From positions 86,508,594 through 86,572,593 of the forward strand of contig CM047428.1 in assembly GCA_026168455.1 (NCBI GenBank): a stretch of 64,000 bases of DNA, in the 5' to 3' direction. Below, piece after piece: positions 13,125 to 25,492 of this stretch. Source of the DNA: Theocolax elegans. Its lineage: Eukaryota; Arthropoda; Insecta; Hymenoptera; Cerocephalidae. Numbering within the stretch: the stretch's first letter is position 1; every line of letters begins with the position of its first letter. The notes beneath the pieces are model-generated. The model was not told the DNA's origin, searched no databases, and worked only from the letters and a program-made list of their open reading frames with translations. The translations under genes were made by a program, and so were the position numbers.

Positions 13125-13268
13125 TCTGACACTTTCTAATTGGTCATCAATTGACAAACAAGTTTCTGGGGATTTTCGGCATCACAAACCTAATTTTGGA
13201 TAGTATTGTATGGCATATTAGGATTTTAGTGTAAATCTATTGAGTAATAATAGAGAATAGTGTCAAGT
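13125..13268. repeat. Small inverted-repeat element (family of 28301-28424)
   Basis: The left end CTGACACTTTCTAATTGG is a degenerate inverted copy of the right end TTGAGTAATAATAGAGAATA plus GTGTCAAG. The right end also matches the ends of the element at 28301-28424. It is probably a MITE, much diverged. Confidence 0.5.
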
Positions 13269-13446
13269 TTTTCATACACATCATGTCGATAAAAACGATA
13301 GTCTCCACGTTTCCACATTCATTAAGTTGCGTAAACTGTACTGACATTTTTTAATATTTCAACTCGTTTATAGTTTCACAAAAATAAGTCGCTATTTTTT
13401 CACGATATTTGATAGTTCAGCATATGACTCTCATACAAAATTTTAG

Positions 13447-13725
13447 ATGACATCAATTAAAAATATAAAAATTATCTTTTATACTTATCTTTCAATACAT
13501 ACAAACATTTTCTTCCAAAAATACTGTAATAAGGTTATTATATTGAACACATAATTATCAATTAATTGACAGCAATTTTTGTTCATAATAAGAAAATTCT
13601 GTTCAGTCCGATTATATCTTTTATAACTGACATAAAAAACATTTGATGGTATGAATTAAAAATATAAAAAATTATCTTTTTTTTTGCTTTTCTTTCGATT
13701 TTCTAAAAACATTTTCTTCCAAAAA
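13447..13725. repeat. Two direct repeats of about 80 bp
   Basis: 13447-13525 and 13645-13725 share AATTAAAAATATAAAAA, TTATCTTTT and ACATTTTCTTCCAAAAA in the same order and orientation. The surrounding DNA to about 14450 is very AT-rich, so part of the match may be low complexity, but the shared terminal 17-mer is specific. Confidence 0.6.
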
Positions 13726-14502
13726 ATGGTTAGTTCCATATTTGACTACTTTATAAGTAAATAAAATTTTAATAAAAATTACATTTTACATTATGATTAT
13801 TTCTCAAAACCAAATTCATGAAAGATTTTGAAATTTTTACAGCATAGTGCTTTATTATGTTGTATTGTGACAATTTTTTCTACATGTTGGATACAATTTT
13901 TTTCAGAGATACGAGCAATCAAACATTTCGGACTAAAATATATAATAGATATTTTGAACTGAAAAACAATAGAGAACAAAACTACCAAGAATACTTTTCT
14001 TTCCCAAAATTTCAAGTGGATTAAATGCTTTTTATTCATGAAAACATTCGACATAAAAACTCCAATTTTTTCACATTTCTATTTTTTTAATCGAAACTAG
14101 TTGATATAATTACTTGAAATTTTTACATTTTATGACCATTAGAAGGTTCATATATCATACATTTTTTCAGCACGCTTGACTGATTATTACCAAAATATAA
14201 AATATTTTTAAAAAATAATTTTTTTTTAAATAATTAAAAAACTAGTAGAGATAATTAGTCAATCCAAAATCAAGCTGATAGATTCTTCTATTATCTGTAA
14301 AGTACATTTGGTCTAAATAAAAAAAATTAATTATATTATCAATATTTTTAATAAATTAATTTTTCAAAAATTGAAAATTGTCTTTAAAAAAATCTATTTG
14401 GGGATAAATAACCAAAGTCTTTTCTGAAACTGGGAAAATAAAAAGCAAACTATACACGCAAGTTGGGCGATATTGATCTAGTAGTTTCGAAAATACGGCG
14501 GT

Positions 14503-14641
14503 ATACGTACATACACACAGACACACATCCAGAGAGATATTTTGTAAAAACACGTGATTTCGACTCCTGATATGTTAAAACATACTTATAACATGTTTTT
14601 AGCGAGTCGAAAAATATTACTATTACAAAACTTCCTCTATG
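14503..14641 (-). repeat. Dispersed hairpin repeat, copy B (inverted)
   Basis: Inverted partner of 7809-7945. Its hairpin core is at 14561-14609, between CGACTC and GAGTCG. Similarity continues through the flanking TTTTGTAATAGTAA block. Confidence 0.7.
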
Positions 14642-16035
14642 ATGTAGCAAATTTGGCTAATTTACGTCTAAATGATCATTTAGTAAAATTTTGACGAGGT
14701 AATCGAATCCATATCTCACTGCGAAATTGTAATCTTAGCGCAAGTTTATCAACCCTCAAATAATTAATCCCAATGATCGCGAATGATCACGCATTTAAGA
14801 TTTAGATGGACGCGAATTTGGTGGAAGTAAAATCAGATTAGAGTTTCGTTTCTCGTTATACTGTCTACGTTCACGTTACAGTTCACGATTCCCGGTTGCT
14901 CAGAGGGTACAGTAGATTCTCATTTATAAAGATGGTTATTACCTCGAATACATGTAATAACCGTAGATGAACGAAAATTAAACTATACGAAGGAAGAATG
15001 TGTAAGTATGAAAACGAAGTACGCTGTACAGCGGATGGATGCAAATACTTTGGGCATCCTCGTATCTCACACTCAAGCGAATAACAATGCGATCCTACCG
15101 GATTTTCAATCTCTTTGGTCGTAGGTACACACCCACCCACCCACCTACCATCTACACAAAGAAAAAGAAGAGAAGAGGAGAGATGGTTGCAGGGGGTATA
15201 GGGTCAGTGCGACACCCGTAGAAAAGTCTCTTTGGAATTTAATTCCGCGAGTCGCGTATAACACCACCTCCCAGCGCTACTATTTGCTGGAACTGATATT
15301 TGATACCCGATATTTTCTTTTCTCGCACTTCGACGCCCGCACGTTTCCCATTCACGTGTAAAAGACGCCCTCTCCCCGACTCTTCCTCCTTTCTCTCTAC
15401 TGGCTTTATACCACCCTACCTCACCGTTTCTCTCTTTCGCAAGGGACACCGGTGTCGTCTTCTTCTTCTCCTTTGGATAAAGGATATGGGATTCTCAGAA
15501 ATACTCCGATGGATTCCGACTCCCCCTTCCTACCTTCCTTCCTTCTTTCCATCTTTTTTTTTCTTTTAGGCTTGAGTGACCCGTAAGAAGGACTACAGCT
15601 GTATATAACACCTTCTCACGGTCTGCGCCACCTTTGTTATGGTTATCGCTCCGGATTTCATTTTCGCGAATATACACTCGCTTTGATCATACTCATTTTT
15701 CACGCAATATATCTGGCGCGCCTATCGAATTTTATCCTCGTTTCGCAAATATTTCGTGGTTTATTAAAATTTAATTGCAGATCATGTGCCCCAGCTACGT
15801 TCAATTACGTTCATGTACGTATAATCTTTTTTACACTCGGGTATTCATTATATTTGTATACATTCATTGGATTCCATCGTTTCGGTTGAAATAACGCTAT
15901 TCGTTCGCCCTAGCGACCTAATTTGTCAAAAATCACTCGATCTTTCCCCTCGATACTGAATTGCCAAAATGTTTAATCGAATTCAAGATCTATTTTCACT
16001 GCTCAATGCAAATTGTGGTGATTACTGATTTAACC
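14642..16035. other. Intergenic DNA, nothing recognised
   Basis: Mixed-composition sequence. No exon-like frame, RNA gene or repeat could be supported. Confidence 0.4.
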
Positions 16036-16654
16036 TTTTCGCGCATACAAGGAACTAGCAATTGTTGCGTTTCTGAAACTAAAAAATTCAGATGTCCGGC
16101 ATCGAGCTGAACCCGAATCTGCCTCTACATTTCCGTAAAATCAATAATTAGGCCTAATACCTAAGGAAACCTTAAAAAGCAAAATTTTTAAAAATAATAA
16201 ATACCATTCTATTCTATATAACATTTAAAAAATGAATCTTTTTTGCCATTTTTTAAATTAGACATACCAGTTTTGAGCAAAAAATTATTTAATGTCCAGA
16301 ATGTGAGGCTCCCGAGTAAAAAAGGTGATATATGTATATCATCCCCTGCATACAAGAAATTGAACCATCAAACCAAGTGAAACAAAGACTTTTTATATGT
16401 TTTTGGGATATCTGAATCAGAATCTGCGACCATATTTTCGAAAATTCAATAATTGGGCCCAATACTAATTTTACGTAGAATGCAATAGTATTTTTTGTTT
16501 TTTAAGATCTTGCTTTTTAAGATTGAGCCCCTTCGGTATTGGGCCCAATTATTAAAATTTCAAAAATTTGGCCCTAGATTTCAGCTCGATGCCAGACATA
16601 AGAATTTTTTAGTTTCAGAAACACAACGATGGCTAGTTCCTTGTATGTACGAAA
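16036..16654. mobile_element. Foldback/MITE element with ~125-bp inverted ends
   Basis: The ends at 16036-16165 and about 16535-16654 are inverted copies. Both carry CATACAAGGAACTAGC, TTTCTGAAACTAAAAAATTC, GGCATCGAGCTGAA and an inner AATAATTRGGCC block. A further half-copy of the inner block is at about 16445-16465. The element is about 620 bp with no coding capacity, which fits a non-autonomous DNA transposon. No target-site duplication was obvious. Confidence 0.75.
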
Positions 16655-17152
16655 TCTTATTCGATTTCTTTTTAATTCTTATTCGACATCTTTTGGCTAC
16701 AAAGGAAATTTGTTTGCGCTTAAGTTTTGATGTTCAAAGTTATCTTTTCAGTTAAAAATTTCGAAAGAGATTCTGAAATCCTAAATACCGTACCGATTGT
16801 TAATAAAATTATAGTTTGATTAGATAAAACTTGATTAAAATGAAAGTCGTATTCGATGCCGATATTCACTCAAGTTTGCCTCTAAACGAGTCATTGTTCA
16901 CTCGAAAAAGAGTGTAATTAAAATCGAAATATGCTGTCAACATTCTGAAAACGAAGAAATTTTTTATCGTCCATAAAATAGAGATGTATACATGTATAGG
17001 TATGAAAGCATCACCGAAGAATCAGAGAATCTATTGGCTAATAATATAGGTCCGAAGGTCCGACGGCTATATTCAAGCAAACATTCCGTAATCTCTCCCA
17101 TACTACCAGTGTCCTTTTTTTCCTTTCCACGTATTTCCTCCGGCCGATGTAA

Positions 17153-17188
<36 letters not shown>

Positions 17189-18923
17189 TCGCGCGCGCGT
17201 GTTCGCACTTCTCGCGCGCACGCGCCGAATTTGAAATTGAATCCACACCGACAGAGGCAGTAAAAGGCTCAGCCTGGAAATTCCTTTTATTGTCTCGTAC
17301 CGAACGTTTTTACGCCCAACCTTTTTTCCCTCTTCCCTTCCCCTCTCCCTAAAGATTATAATCGATTTATAACCCCGTGCAAGTGAGAAAGACGGAAAAT
17401 TGATTATCTCTCTTTCACTCTCTCTTTCTCTTCTCTGGATGTATATTTTTATGGGTTCTTTTTTTCACATTTGATATGTCGTACACCTCCAAGACGCGTT
17501 AACAATTTTTTGAATCGAGAAGCTTTACTCGGAAATCAAAAGGCAACTCCGCGGTTTTGTAAACGAGTATCGTTAAGAAATTCATCGAGTCGGGAGTGAG
17601 AGAGAGAGAGAGAGAGAGAGGGAGACAGACAGAGTTAATTATAACTAAGTTGTAGAATGTGTATGCTAGAGGTAATTTAAAACTTATAAAGCTCAGGGGC
17701 TTTGTTTATTTTGGACTTAACTTTGAAAAGTTTAGTAGGGAATAGCGTTACAAGAAAATGTTTAACGCTACGTTATCCTGTCTGTTAAATAACGAAGCCA
17801 GCGTGCATTTTTATCATAAAGTTAAATTGCCCACTCCTCGTTCTTTTCTTTCGTTTCTTCTCTCTTTTTTTTCGTACGTAAATGCACTATTTTTCGAAAT
17901 TATAATTGCACGTCGATGTTGCATGTTCAAGCTGAATATGTTTGCCAAACGATTAGCCGATACAAAACAAACAAGGTACGTAAGTCTTTAATGCAAGAAT
18001 ATTATTTCGATCTTACGTAACATCGTATTTCTCTCTCTTTGTCTTTTTACAAACGATCCCTTAAATAGAAAGTTACTTTTTTGCGCGTTGTCGTGTACAC
18101 GAGAATACACCTTTGAAAATACGTGCGAAATGAAAATGACCAAGTTATTATAGTATAATGTGAGTTGAGTATACTTATATAAGAAAAATAAAAAAGTATA
18201 ACAACACGGGGCGATTTATACATTGCATGGATAATGCGATGCCCGCTATATAGGTATGCACAAGCTGTAGATTGTCAGAGGTGTTTTCGCTCGGAGGAGC
18301 GTCAAACTCGCATCAATTGATTTATCCTCTTTTCCAGAAGCGACATCCGCGTTTAACGGGTGAATAATAATTGGCCGCACCTCACCGTAAGTAGAACAAG
18401 TCGATGCTGGCCAGACGACGCGCCTGCCGGATGATTGACCAACCTGCGAGCTGTGCGTGACACGTACCAAACCTATTAGGCGCCCCTCTCCGACTATTGC
18501 ACTTGCTGTTTACGTCAGATTTTTCAGACTATTTTCAAACTCTACGTTATTCTTTATTTACTTATCCACTCTACACGGTATATATTCTTTAATTTTCAAA
18601 CATTATATTATATCATTTTGACAATGTTTCAAAAATAAGAGGATGATATAATTAACCATTATTACTAATTCGAATTTTCCGCGTTTTAAATTTTAATAAG
18701 AAGAATAATGGCCTAAGTATTGGTATAATATATTACTCTTTCCAGTCAAATTAATAATGCTTATTCATCCATTACTTTTATTTAATAGTTACAATATCAT
18801 TTAGAGCTGTTATAATTACTAATAGAAGAACCAACAATGTAGTTGATTTTTACTCAAAAAATTCCAGAAAATATAGTATTTCATTTAAAATATGTAGTAC
18901 AATAAATTCAAACAAAAATCTCG
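16655..18923. other. Intergenic DNA with (CT)n and (GA)n tracts
   Basis: (CT)n run at 17157-17185 and (GA)n run at about 17597-17622. A GC-richer patch at 18290-18490 has no supported gene. Nothing else recognised. Confidence 0.4.
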
Positions 18924-19311
18924 TTAAGGGGATGTCGGAACCAGAAAATGGTCATTTTGTACTTTTTTTATAAACAAATGAATAAAGTTTTAAAAAACGA
19001 CGAACGTCAAGCCCTTAGGCATGTTTTAAATAATATACCCAAATTTTTCCAGATGTTTAAATCCATAATTTGATCACGATGTTTCGGTTGAAAGATTATG
19101 CTTTTTTTGACTAATAATTACCGACCAAACATTGTTTACTCAAGTATTATTTAAGTAATGTGTTTTCATTAAAAAATCAAAACGTCAAGCCGTTCCTTAT
19201 GTTTTCAGCTATCCGTATCAATTTTTTCATATTTTTAATGCAATATTTTAGATATAATTTTAGTTGTTGAAAGGTGCAGATTCCTGTAATTGAGGTCCGA
19301 CATCCCGTTAA
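18924..19311. mobile_element. piggyBac-like MITE with TTAA ends
   Basis: TTAA at 18924-18927 and at 19308-19311 flank a 380-bp body whose ends are inverted repeats sharing GGGATGTCGGA, followed by ACC on the left and CC on the right. piggyBac transposons duplicate the target TTAA, so this is best read as a non-autonomous piggyBac-type MITE. Inside, ACGTCAAGCC occurs twice in direct orientation. It encodes nothing. The first TIR base differs between the ends (G and C), so the element is probably old. Confidence 0.75.
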
Positions 19312-21757
19312 TAAATCGTGTATAAATTACAAAATTTTAAATTATATATTAAATTATTTATGCAAATTTGATGTAAAATATAAATTTAATGTCAAATTTA
19401 TCAATTTTTTTTATTAAGCATATAATTAATTAAAAATATATATTATTACATAATTATTACGTAATATTAGATATTCAAGAAAGTATAAAATGAATATCAA
19501 GTTATTTATTATCCATTTTATTTCGTATAATATTTAACGGTTGAATATATAACATAATGTATGTAATAACAACAAGTTTTATATTGATTTTTAAACGCAT
19601 TGAAAGTATTTTCAATTAACGCAATCTTCGAAGTTGTTAAATTAATAGTTTATTACAATTTTAAACTAAAATTTAATTGAAGTAACACTTTTATAGTTGC
19701 ACATACTGTATTTATTACTATAATATTGTGTTTCATTATACAATATAGTGTATTTTTTAAAAACACAGGTTTTATATTATGATGCTCGTTATATTCTCTC
19801 TTTATGTCTAGCTTATATACTAATATTTACAGATGTTACAGGTCGACACTCGACGATTTTCGGCGATGATCGCGAACCTTCGTTAAGGTAAGAGTAGGGA
19901 AAGAGATGAGATTTTTCTCTATCTTCTGATATTTCGCCTTGCACGTATTTCTGTTCGTTATTCGATTTATTTGCGGGTTCAAAAGTTTTTGAATCATAGT
20001 GCTGTACTTACGTACTGGTTTATCTCTCTTGATTAAGTCTCGCGTGTTAAATTCGACCTGCGTTCTCGCATGCAACGGCACACGTGTACTCCTTCTTTTC
20101 ACAGTATATTCTTCTTATTTATTGAATTAATATTGCGTTAACGTTTATTAAGGAATATTTACTGGGTACTTTACTGGGTAATTTACTCCTAATATTTACT
20201 GAGTGGTCAGTCCACATTAAAAGAGACTATGTTTAACGGTTTTGATTCATCAGTTGGTTAATTTAATTATTTAATTAATAGCAACTTCGTTACAATATAT
20301 CTAATTTATTTTCATACATGCTAATAAGTAGAAACTTTTTGGTCAGTTTCAAATATTACTAAATATTTTAGATTCGTTTGTAAAAACGAATATTTTTATA
20401 TTTTGAATATTTTCACCTACTTTTTAACACTTCCTAAATTAATTACAGTAAAATTACTAATTTTATTGGTCACAAAATGAACCATGTATATTATAAATAA
20501 GTAGAATTAAAAAATAATTTTCAATTTTTTAAATTATATTATTATTTGAGCGGTATAAGCAGTCATGGTAATCACGTGAACTGTAAAAATGAATAAACAT
20601 AAGGCATCTCGAATATTGCTATAATCAATTTATCAATTGTTTTATTTAACTATTATTGATCAGTTTTTATCCATTTAATATAGGTCCACATTTTTCATAT
20701 TTTCTAGCTACAAACTAGATGTTTATAACAGAATTTTTTTAGGAATTTTCAAATCAATTAGTTCAACGAATTCATTAAAAAATTCTATAGCTTTTTATTA
20801 CAATTAAAAATTGAAAAATGTTATGCGCGAAAATTTTGAATATTTATTGGTTTTCATATCTCAGTAAATGGGATTATATAATATTATGTATCTTGTTGAA
20901 TGAATAATTCTTAATTATGGAAAATTCATAGACTTGTCCACCAAAGAATATATTAATATCACTCCTCGTAGAAATTTCACCAAAATTTGGCCACATTCTG
21001 ATTAGAAGTTTTAATAAAATATTAAATTTTTATACAACAAACTTATACGCATTTACATATTACTTTACTTACAAGATTTACACACACAGAGAACTCTTCT
21101 CTAAAAATTACCGCAACGATACTGAAGAAAACGTGAAGTTAAAAGTCATCTCGTAAGGACAAATCTCAATAAGGAAATTTTCACTGTTTTGACCATGTTA
21201 TCACCATAATTTTTATATAAGAAAACTTTCACCTTACAACTATACTTATTATCAAAAAACAATAAGTGATAATACTTTCAATAAAAAAAGGAAGATGTTA
21301 GAGGGAGGAAGTTTGCGGTTTCTTCGCTCACCCCAAGAATACATCCAAAGTCGTAGTGATCAGTCGGAGGACGCTCTACGTTCGTCTGACCCTCGGTTCG
21401 TGGATTACAATAGCGGCTGATCAGTTGGAGAACTGTTCGCTCCTGGCAAGAGAAAGAGAGAGAGAGAGAGGGAGATAGAGGGTTTCGAGCGACAAGTTGC
21501 TGGACACCCCATATATATATATATCTATATACCCGGTATATATATATCTCAGCCTCAAAGTTTGATATCCCCGAGGCTTTGGACGCGGTACGCGAAACTT
21601 ATATACATGTATATATATACTACGCGGTGCAAAACGTGACCCCTGATGTCTCATTGCTGTCCTTCCGTACAACCTCGACAATCTCTTTCTCTTGAGATGT
21701 GCCATTAGTTCTATTAGTAATTGTTATTCCCATTAATTTTGCAAATGCGCGGATAAC

Positions 21758-21796
<39 letters not shown>

Positions 21797-22026
21797 TAGT
21801 TAGAATAACATTAATTGGCATCAACAACCCTTAATTATTGCAATTGGCTGTCGTATACGTAACCCGAAATTACCATCAACGATGAGCGAAAAATTAATTA
21901 CTTCTAATTATCATATCGTTCATTTTCGGAATATGGTAATTTAATATTATTAACAATTATCCATATATTTTTATTCCTCTCTTAATAATAATTAAATTAA
22001 TTATTATACTAAAAAAAAAAAAAATT
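19312..22026. other. AT-rich intergenic DNA with (GA)n, (TA)n and (CA)n tracts
   Basis: No gene recognised. GA-rich tract at about 21450-21480, TA tracts at about 21510-21560 and a (CA)n run at 21762-21792. A 54-bp block at 20795-20848 recurs at 41078-41131. Confidence 0.45.
20795..20848. repeat. Dispersed repeat, copy 1
   Basis: Shares CAATTAAAAATT, ATGTTA, GCGCG and TTTGAAT, in that order, with 41078-41131. A short remnant of an unidentified repeat. Confidence 0.5.
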
Positions 22027-22106
22027 CTCCCCAGCGAGGAATCGAACCTCGGTCTCCCAGAATTTAATAATTCAGTTGGGCGTACTTACCACTGTACTAC
22101 CAGGGA
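22027..22106 (-). tRNA. tRNA-like sequence with extended anticodon arm
   Basis: Read on the minus strand, the 5' acceptor strand TCCCTGG pairs with 3' CTGGGGA (with wobble pairs). The D arm holds AGTGGTAAGTAC, and the T arm is GAGGTTCGATTCCTC, a perfect B box. The head resembles Asp/Glu tRNAs (TCCCTGG start, AGACC variable region). The anticodon arm is about 25 nt instead of 17 and forms CCCA/TGGG plus an inner GAATT-ATTA-AATTC hairpin, so no normal seven-base loop or anticodon can be assigned. It is a tRNA pseudogene, a tRNA-derived repeat, or a tRNA with a very short intron. Confidence 0.55.
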
Positions 22107-23179
22107 TTCGCGACGGCCGATGTTTCAAGCGAATACTTAAGTGTCTGACTTGGAATGACGTAGGAGATAACGTTTATATTTACACGCGTTATCGCAAAAT
22201 TTATTAAATTTTTGTCAACAAGAATTGTTTCAATATTGTGTATTAAATAAACACAAAAAATTATTTTTATAATCTAAAACCATAAGTTATATGGTTATGA
22301 ATAATAATGTAATTGAATATTTATCTATTTAAATAATAATATTTAATTTATTTAAAATTTTTTATTAACATTGAATAAGGTTAAAGTAAACGATTAAAGT
22401 AAATAAATCATTAAATATTTACATATTTAATTCTTTTACATAATTATTATAACTTTTAATGGCCAAAAAAATGATAACCTCTATATAGAATAAAAAGATA
22501 TTCCATACTTCAGTAATATAAACGCCGTACGTCTCTTTTAATAATCTTAATAAGACAGCCAAACAACGACATTAATTTAATCCAACAATTTTCCTTGTCC
22601 TCGCCGTACTTGCTCTCCGAGTTCTTGAATTCTACCTTTTTTTTTCTTTACTCCGTCCAAGAGAATACCTCAAATGCATTATGTAAACTCTTGCGGTGTA
22701 CCCGGTATAAGGTTACACTTGAAAATTATATTAAGGAAAAATACAGCACATGCTACCCCGAAGAGAAAAAGTTTCCGAAGGATCTTTATCAAGTCAGTTT
22801 TCGTTGCACGCGATGCCTTCCGATTTTCTTCGATCCCGCTTGTTGCGCATCTCGCCCTTCCTATACACTTACACGTATATAAGGTTTACCATAAATTTCG
22901 ATAACACATCTTTGTAATTTAACCTGTAGTTTTTAACGTTTACTCTCGATTATTCAAAATGTAATTTATGGATACTTGTGGTATTTTTAAGATAACCCGT
23001 TATTCATCGAGTTGAAAGAAGAATAATTTTATTTATGTTTATCTGGTGCATTTTAGTTTAATATCCTGAACAGTTAAACAAAAAAAATATTTAAACTAAT
23101 ATTTATGTAACTGATAGATAATTATTGCACTATTGATAAAATATCGTACGTATAATACATATAACCAAGTTCAAAAAAC
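22107..23179. other. AT-rich intergenic DNA
   Basis: No gene supported. The 95-codon open frame at 22595-22882 has no recognisable domain. The missing 5' part of the adjacent sulfotransferase pseudogene was looked for here and not seen. Confidence 0.4.
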
Positions 23180-24003
23180 AATTCTTTATTTTGGCTAGCT
23201 GCACATAAGGAAACATTCAAAAAACTCCATGCAGAAGAATCGATAAATAAATCAAACGATTTATATAGAGTAATAGAATAGCTTTATGAAATAGCAGAAT
23301 GTAAAACATCGCCAAGATTTATGAAAACTCATTTCCCTTTGAGTTTAGTACCAAATATATTGAAATCTGGTTGCAAAGTGTGACGTACATATGCTTCATA
23401 AAAAGTGATATTACCCTGTGTGCTTTATAACCGACTCTTTTTTTTCTTATACAGATCGTCTATGTCGTCCATACTCCAAAAGATTGCTACCACTATATGA
23501 AAATATATACGGTATGATCGGTAATTTCGAAGACTTTTGAGATATGTTTTAAAACAATCTAAGTAAGATATAATCAGGTGAAAAGAAAGAAACGAAAATT
23601 CGCGTGAATTACGTTATTTTCTTTGTTACTGTTGGTTTCGTACCTTATTGGGAACGTTTGAAGGAAGCTTGGTCACAAAGTCACAAATGACAATGAAAAA
23701 TTCACCTCAACGATTCGATCGCTAGGATTTACTCGGAATAACGGAAAATGTAGCGGAATTTTTCAAAACAAGATACACGGACATGGAGTACGAGAATCTA
23801 GTTGAGCATTTTTAACATTTTCGAACATGAAGAACAATTACATTGCTAATGAATTTGGAAATGCTACCCACATGTTACGCGAATGTAAAAAGCAAGGTTG
23901 ACACGCGTGGTTTACACCCGAACTCAATGAGATAATGAACAAATGGATCGGAGAAAATTTAAGAACTGCCGATATTCCTAACATTTCGGATAGAATTAAA
24001 TAA
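23180..24003 (+). pseudogene. Decayed cytosolic sulfotransferase pseudogene
   Basis: Conceptual translation in shifting frames recovers the sulfotransferase (Sulfotransfer_1) core in order. SPRFMKTHFPLSLVP is the family's SPR-KTH-P block. IVYVVHTPKDCYHYMKIYT corresponds to the cofactor-binding NPKD-xSYYH block. GNFEDF, PYWERLKEAW and VAEFFKTRYTD follow. The C-terminal NEFGNATHMLRECKKQG and FTPELNEIMNKWI correspond to the closing GDWKNHFTPEL-KW block, ending at TAA 24001. Functional relatives transfer sulfate from PAPS to small acceptors. In-frame stops (after YRVIE, DF, EHF, KKQG) and frameshifts break it. The N-terminal PKSGTTW-type PAPS loop was not found. A 77-bp phase-0 intron (23378-23454, GT...TTATACAG) remains, so this is a duplicated or degraded gene rather than a retrocopy. 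Confidence 0.82.
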
Positions 24004-25392
24004 AATACTAGTTCCAGTTTTTATTCAAAATAATAGTACCTAAGTTTAATTTCAATGAGAGATTTATATTATAAAAAATATATATGTTTCATTGTTTGCA
24101 TAACGAACGAAATAGTATAAGTAGCATAAAAATACTGTAGGCCAGTAAATGGTAATTTTTGTAATAAATATTTCTTAATATTTCTCTAAAATTAAGACTA
24201 TAGAATGAACAAATCGATGAACACGAGGTTCAGTGATCCGCGTAACGCACCTTTAAATTTTCAATCGCACGATCACGATTCTAACACGCCGCGGAATAAA
24301 AATGGAAGGTTGCCGCGATCCGAATCGAAATCACGCGGTACGTGTATATTACTTACGGGAAGTTGAACCACCTTCCCAAAGTGTTGAGTCGCTTTTGCCA
24401 ATGTTCCTCGAGAGTCTCGCGCACCGGTGCGTCTACCTTTATACACGTATGAATTTTCCTCGATTTTCTCGGGTTCAGTTTCGCGGGAAACTGTGAACTC
24501 TCTTATAGAGACAAGGCGAGGCTACGCGCGTGTACACGACGGTGCTTGCGATATCCTCGAGGTGAAATTGTTGAATTCGAATTAATTTGGCGGGAGAGTC
24601 GAAAATTTAAGCGATATACTCCCTTGGTACGGTGAACTCGAACAAATTTCAATTAAACGTATTCGCGGATCGTCCTGCATTATACATGTATTAAACGATT
24701 TAAACGATCTCGACCGTCACCCCACAAATTACCCTCGAACGTGAGAAACGTGAAAAACGTGAAAAACGTGAAAAATAATAAAAAAGATAAGACACATCGT
24801 ATATTTATGTGTAAATACGTAGATATAGATATAGATATATGTATCTTGTACAGTGGGTAAATCCAGAAATTTCAAGTTTGACTGAGTTTGAAACCGTGAG
24901 ACAATATCGCAGTATGGTAGACACATAACTCTATACGAGTTGTTTAAAGTCATGTTTCCGCGGAAATTCGCGGATCGTGGCTTTTCATACCGTTGTGTGT
25001 TTCAACTTACTTAGTCCCCCTCCCCGGGCCTCGTTCACCTCCACCCATTTCTCCGGTCGTAGCAGCCTGCGGCTCGACAATGAACAACATCTGTAAGGGA
25101 ATCAACTGGGATTATTAATGAATTCAACAAATTTTAATTAGACTGAATTTAATGCTTCTATTATCGAAAAAGTACAAGTATAACGAAGGACCTACCAAAG
25201 CGGTTGGAATCGAATGAACGAATGAGACTAAAGAAAACTGTAAGAGCCTTTGAACTTGACTTCTCTAATACCCCCTCTCTGCCTAATTTTCTTTCGCGAC
25301 ATACGATACTTTTCTCGCGGCTCGTTCAAGCCTACACGTAGCTCTGCGTAATCAAGAATATCTGAGGAATTCGTGATGATTCTAACAATTAC
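24004..25392. other. Intergenic DNA up to the assembly gap
   Basis: No gene supported. The 64-codon frame at 24302-24496 has normal composition but no recognisable domain and no splice context. Confidence 0.4.
24738..24776. repeat. (GTGAAAAAC)n tandem repeat
   Basis: About four copies of a 9-bp unit, GTGAAAAAC, the first with one change. Confidence 0.8.
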
Positions 25393-25492
25393 NNNNNNNN
25401 NNNNNNNNNNNNNNNNNNNNNNNNNNNNNNNNNNNNNNNNNNNNNNNNNNNNNNNNNNNNNNNNNNNNNNNNNNNNNNNNNNNNNNNNNNNN
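25393..25492. other. Assembly gap (100 N)
   Basis: Exactly 100 N. This is the usual filler for a join of unknown size, so true distances across it are uncertain. Confidence 0.99.

Noticed and set aside
24738..24776. CRISPR-like array
   Set aside because: A simple 9-bp tandem repeat without spacers, in a eukaryotic context.
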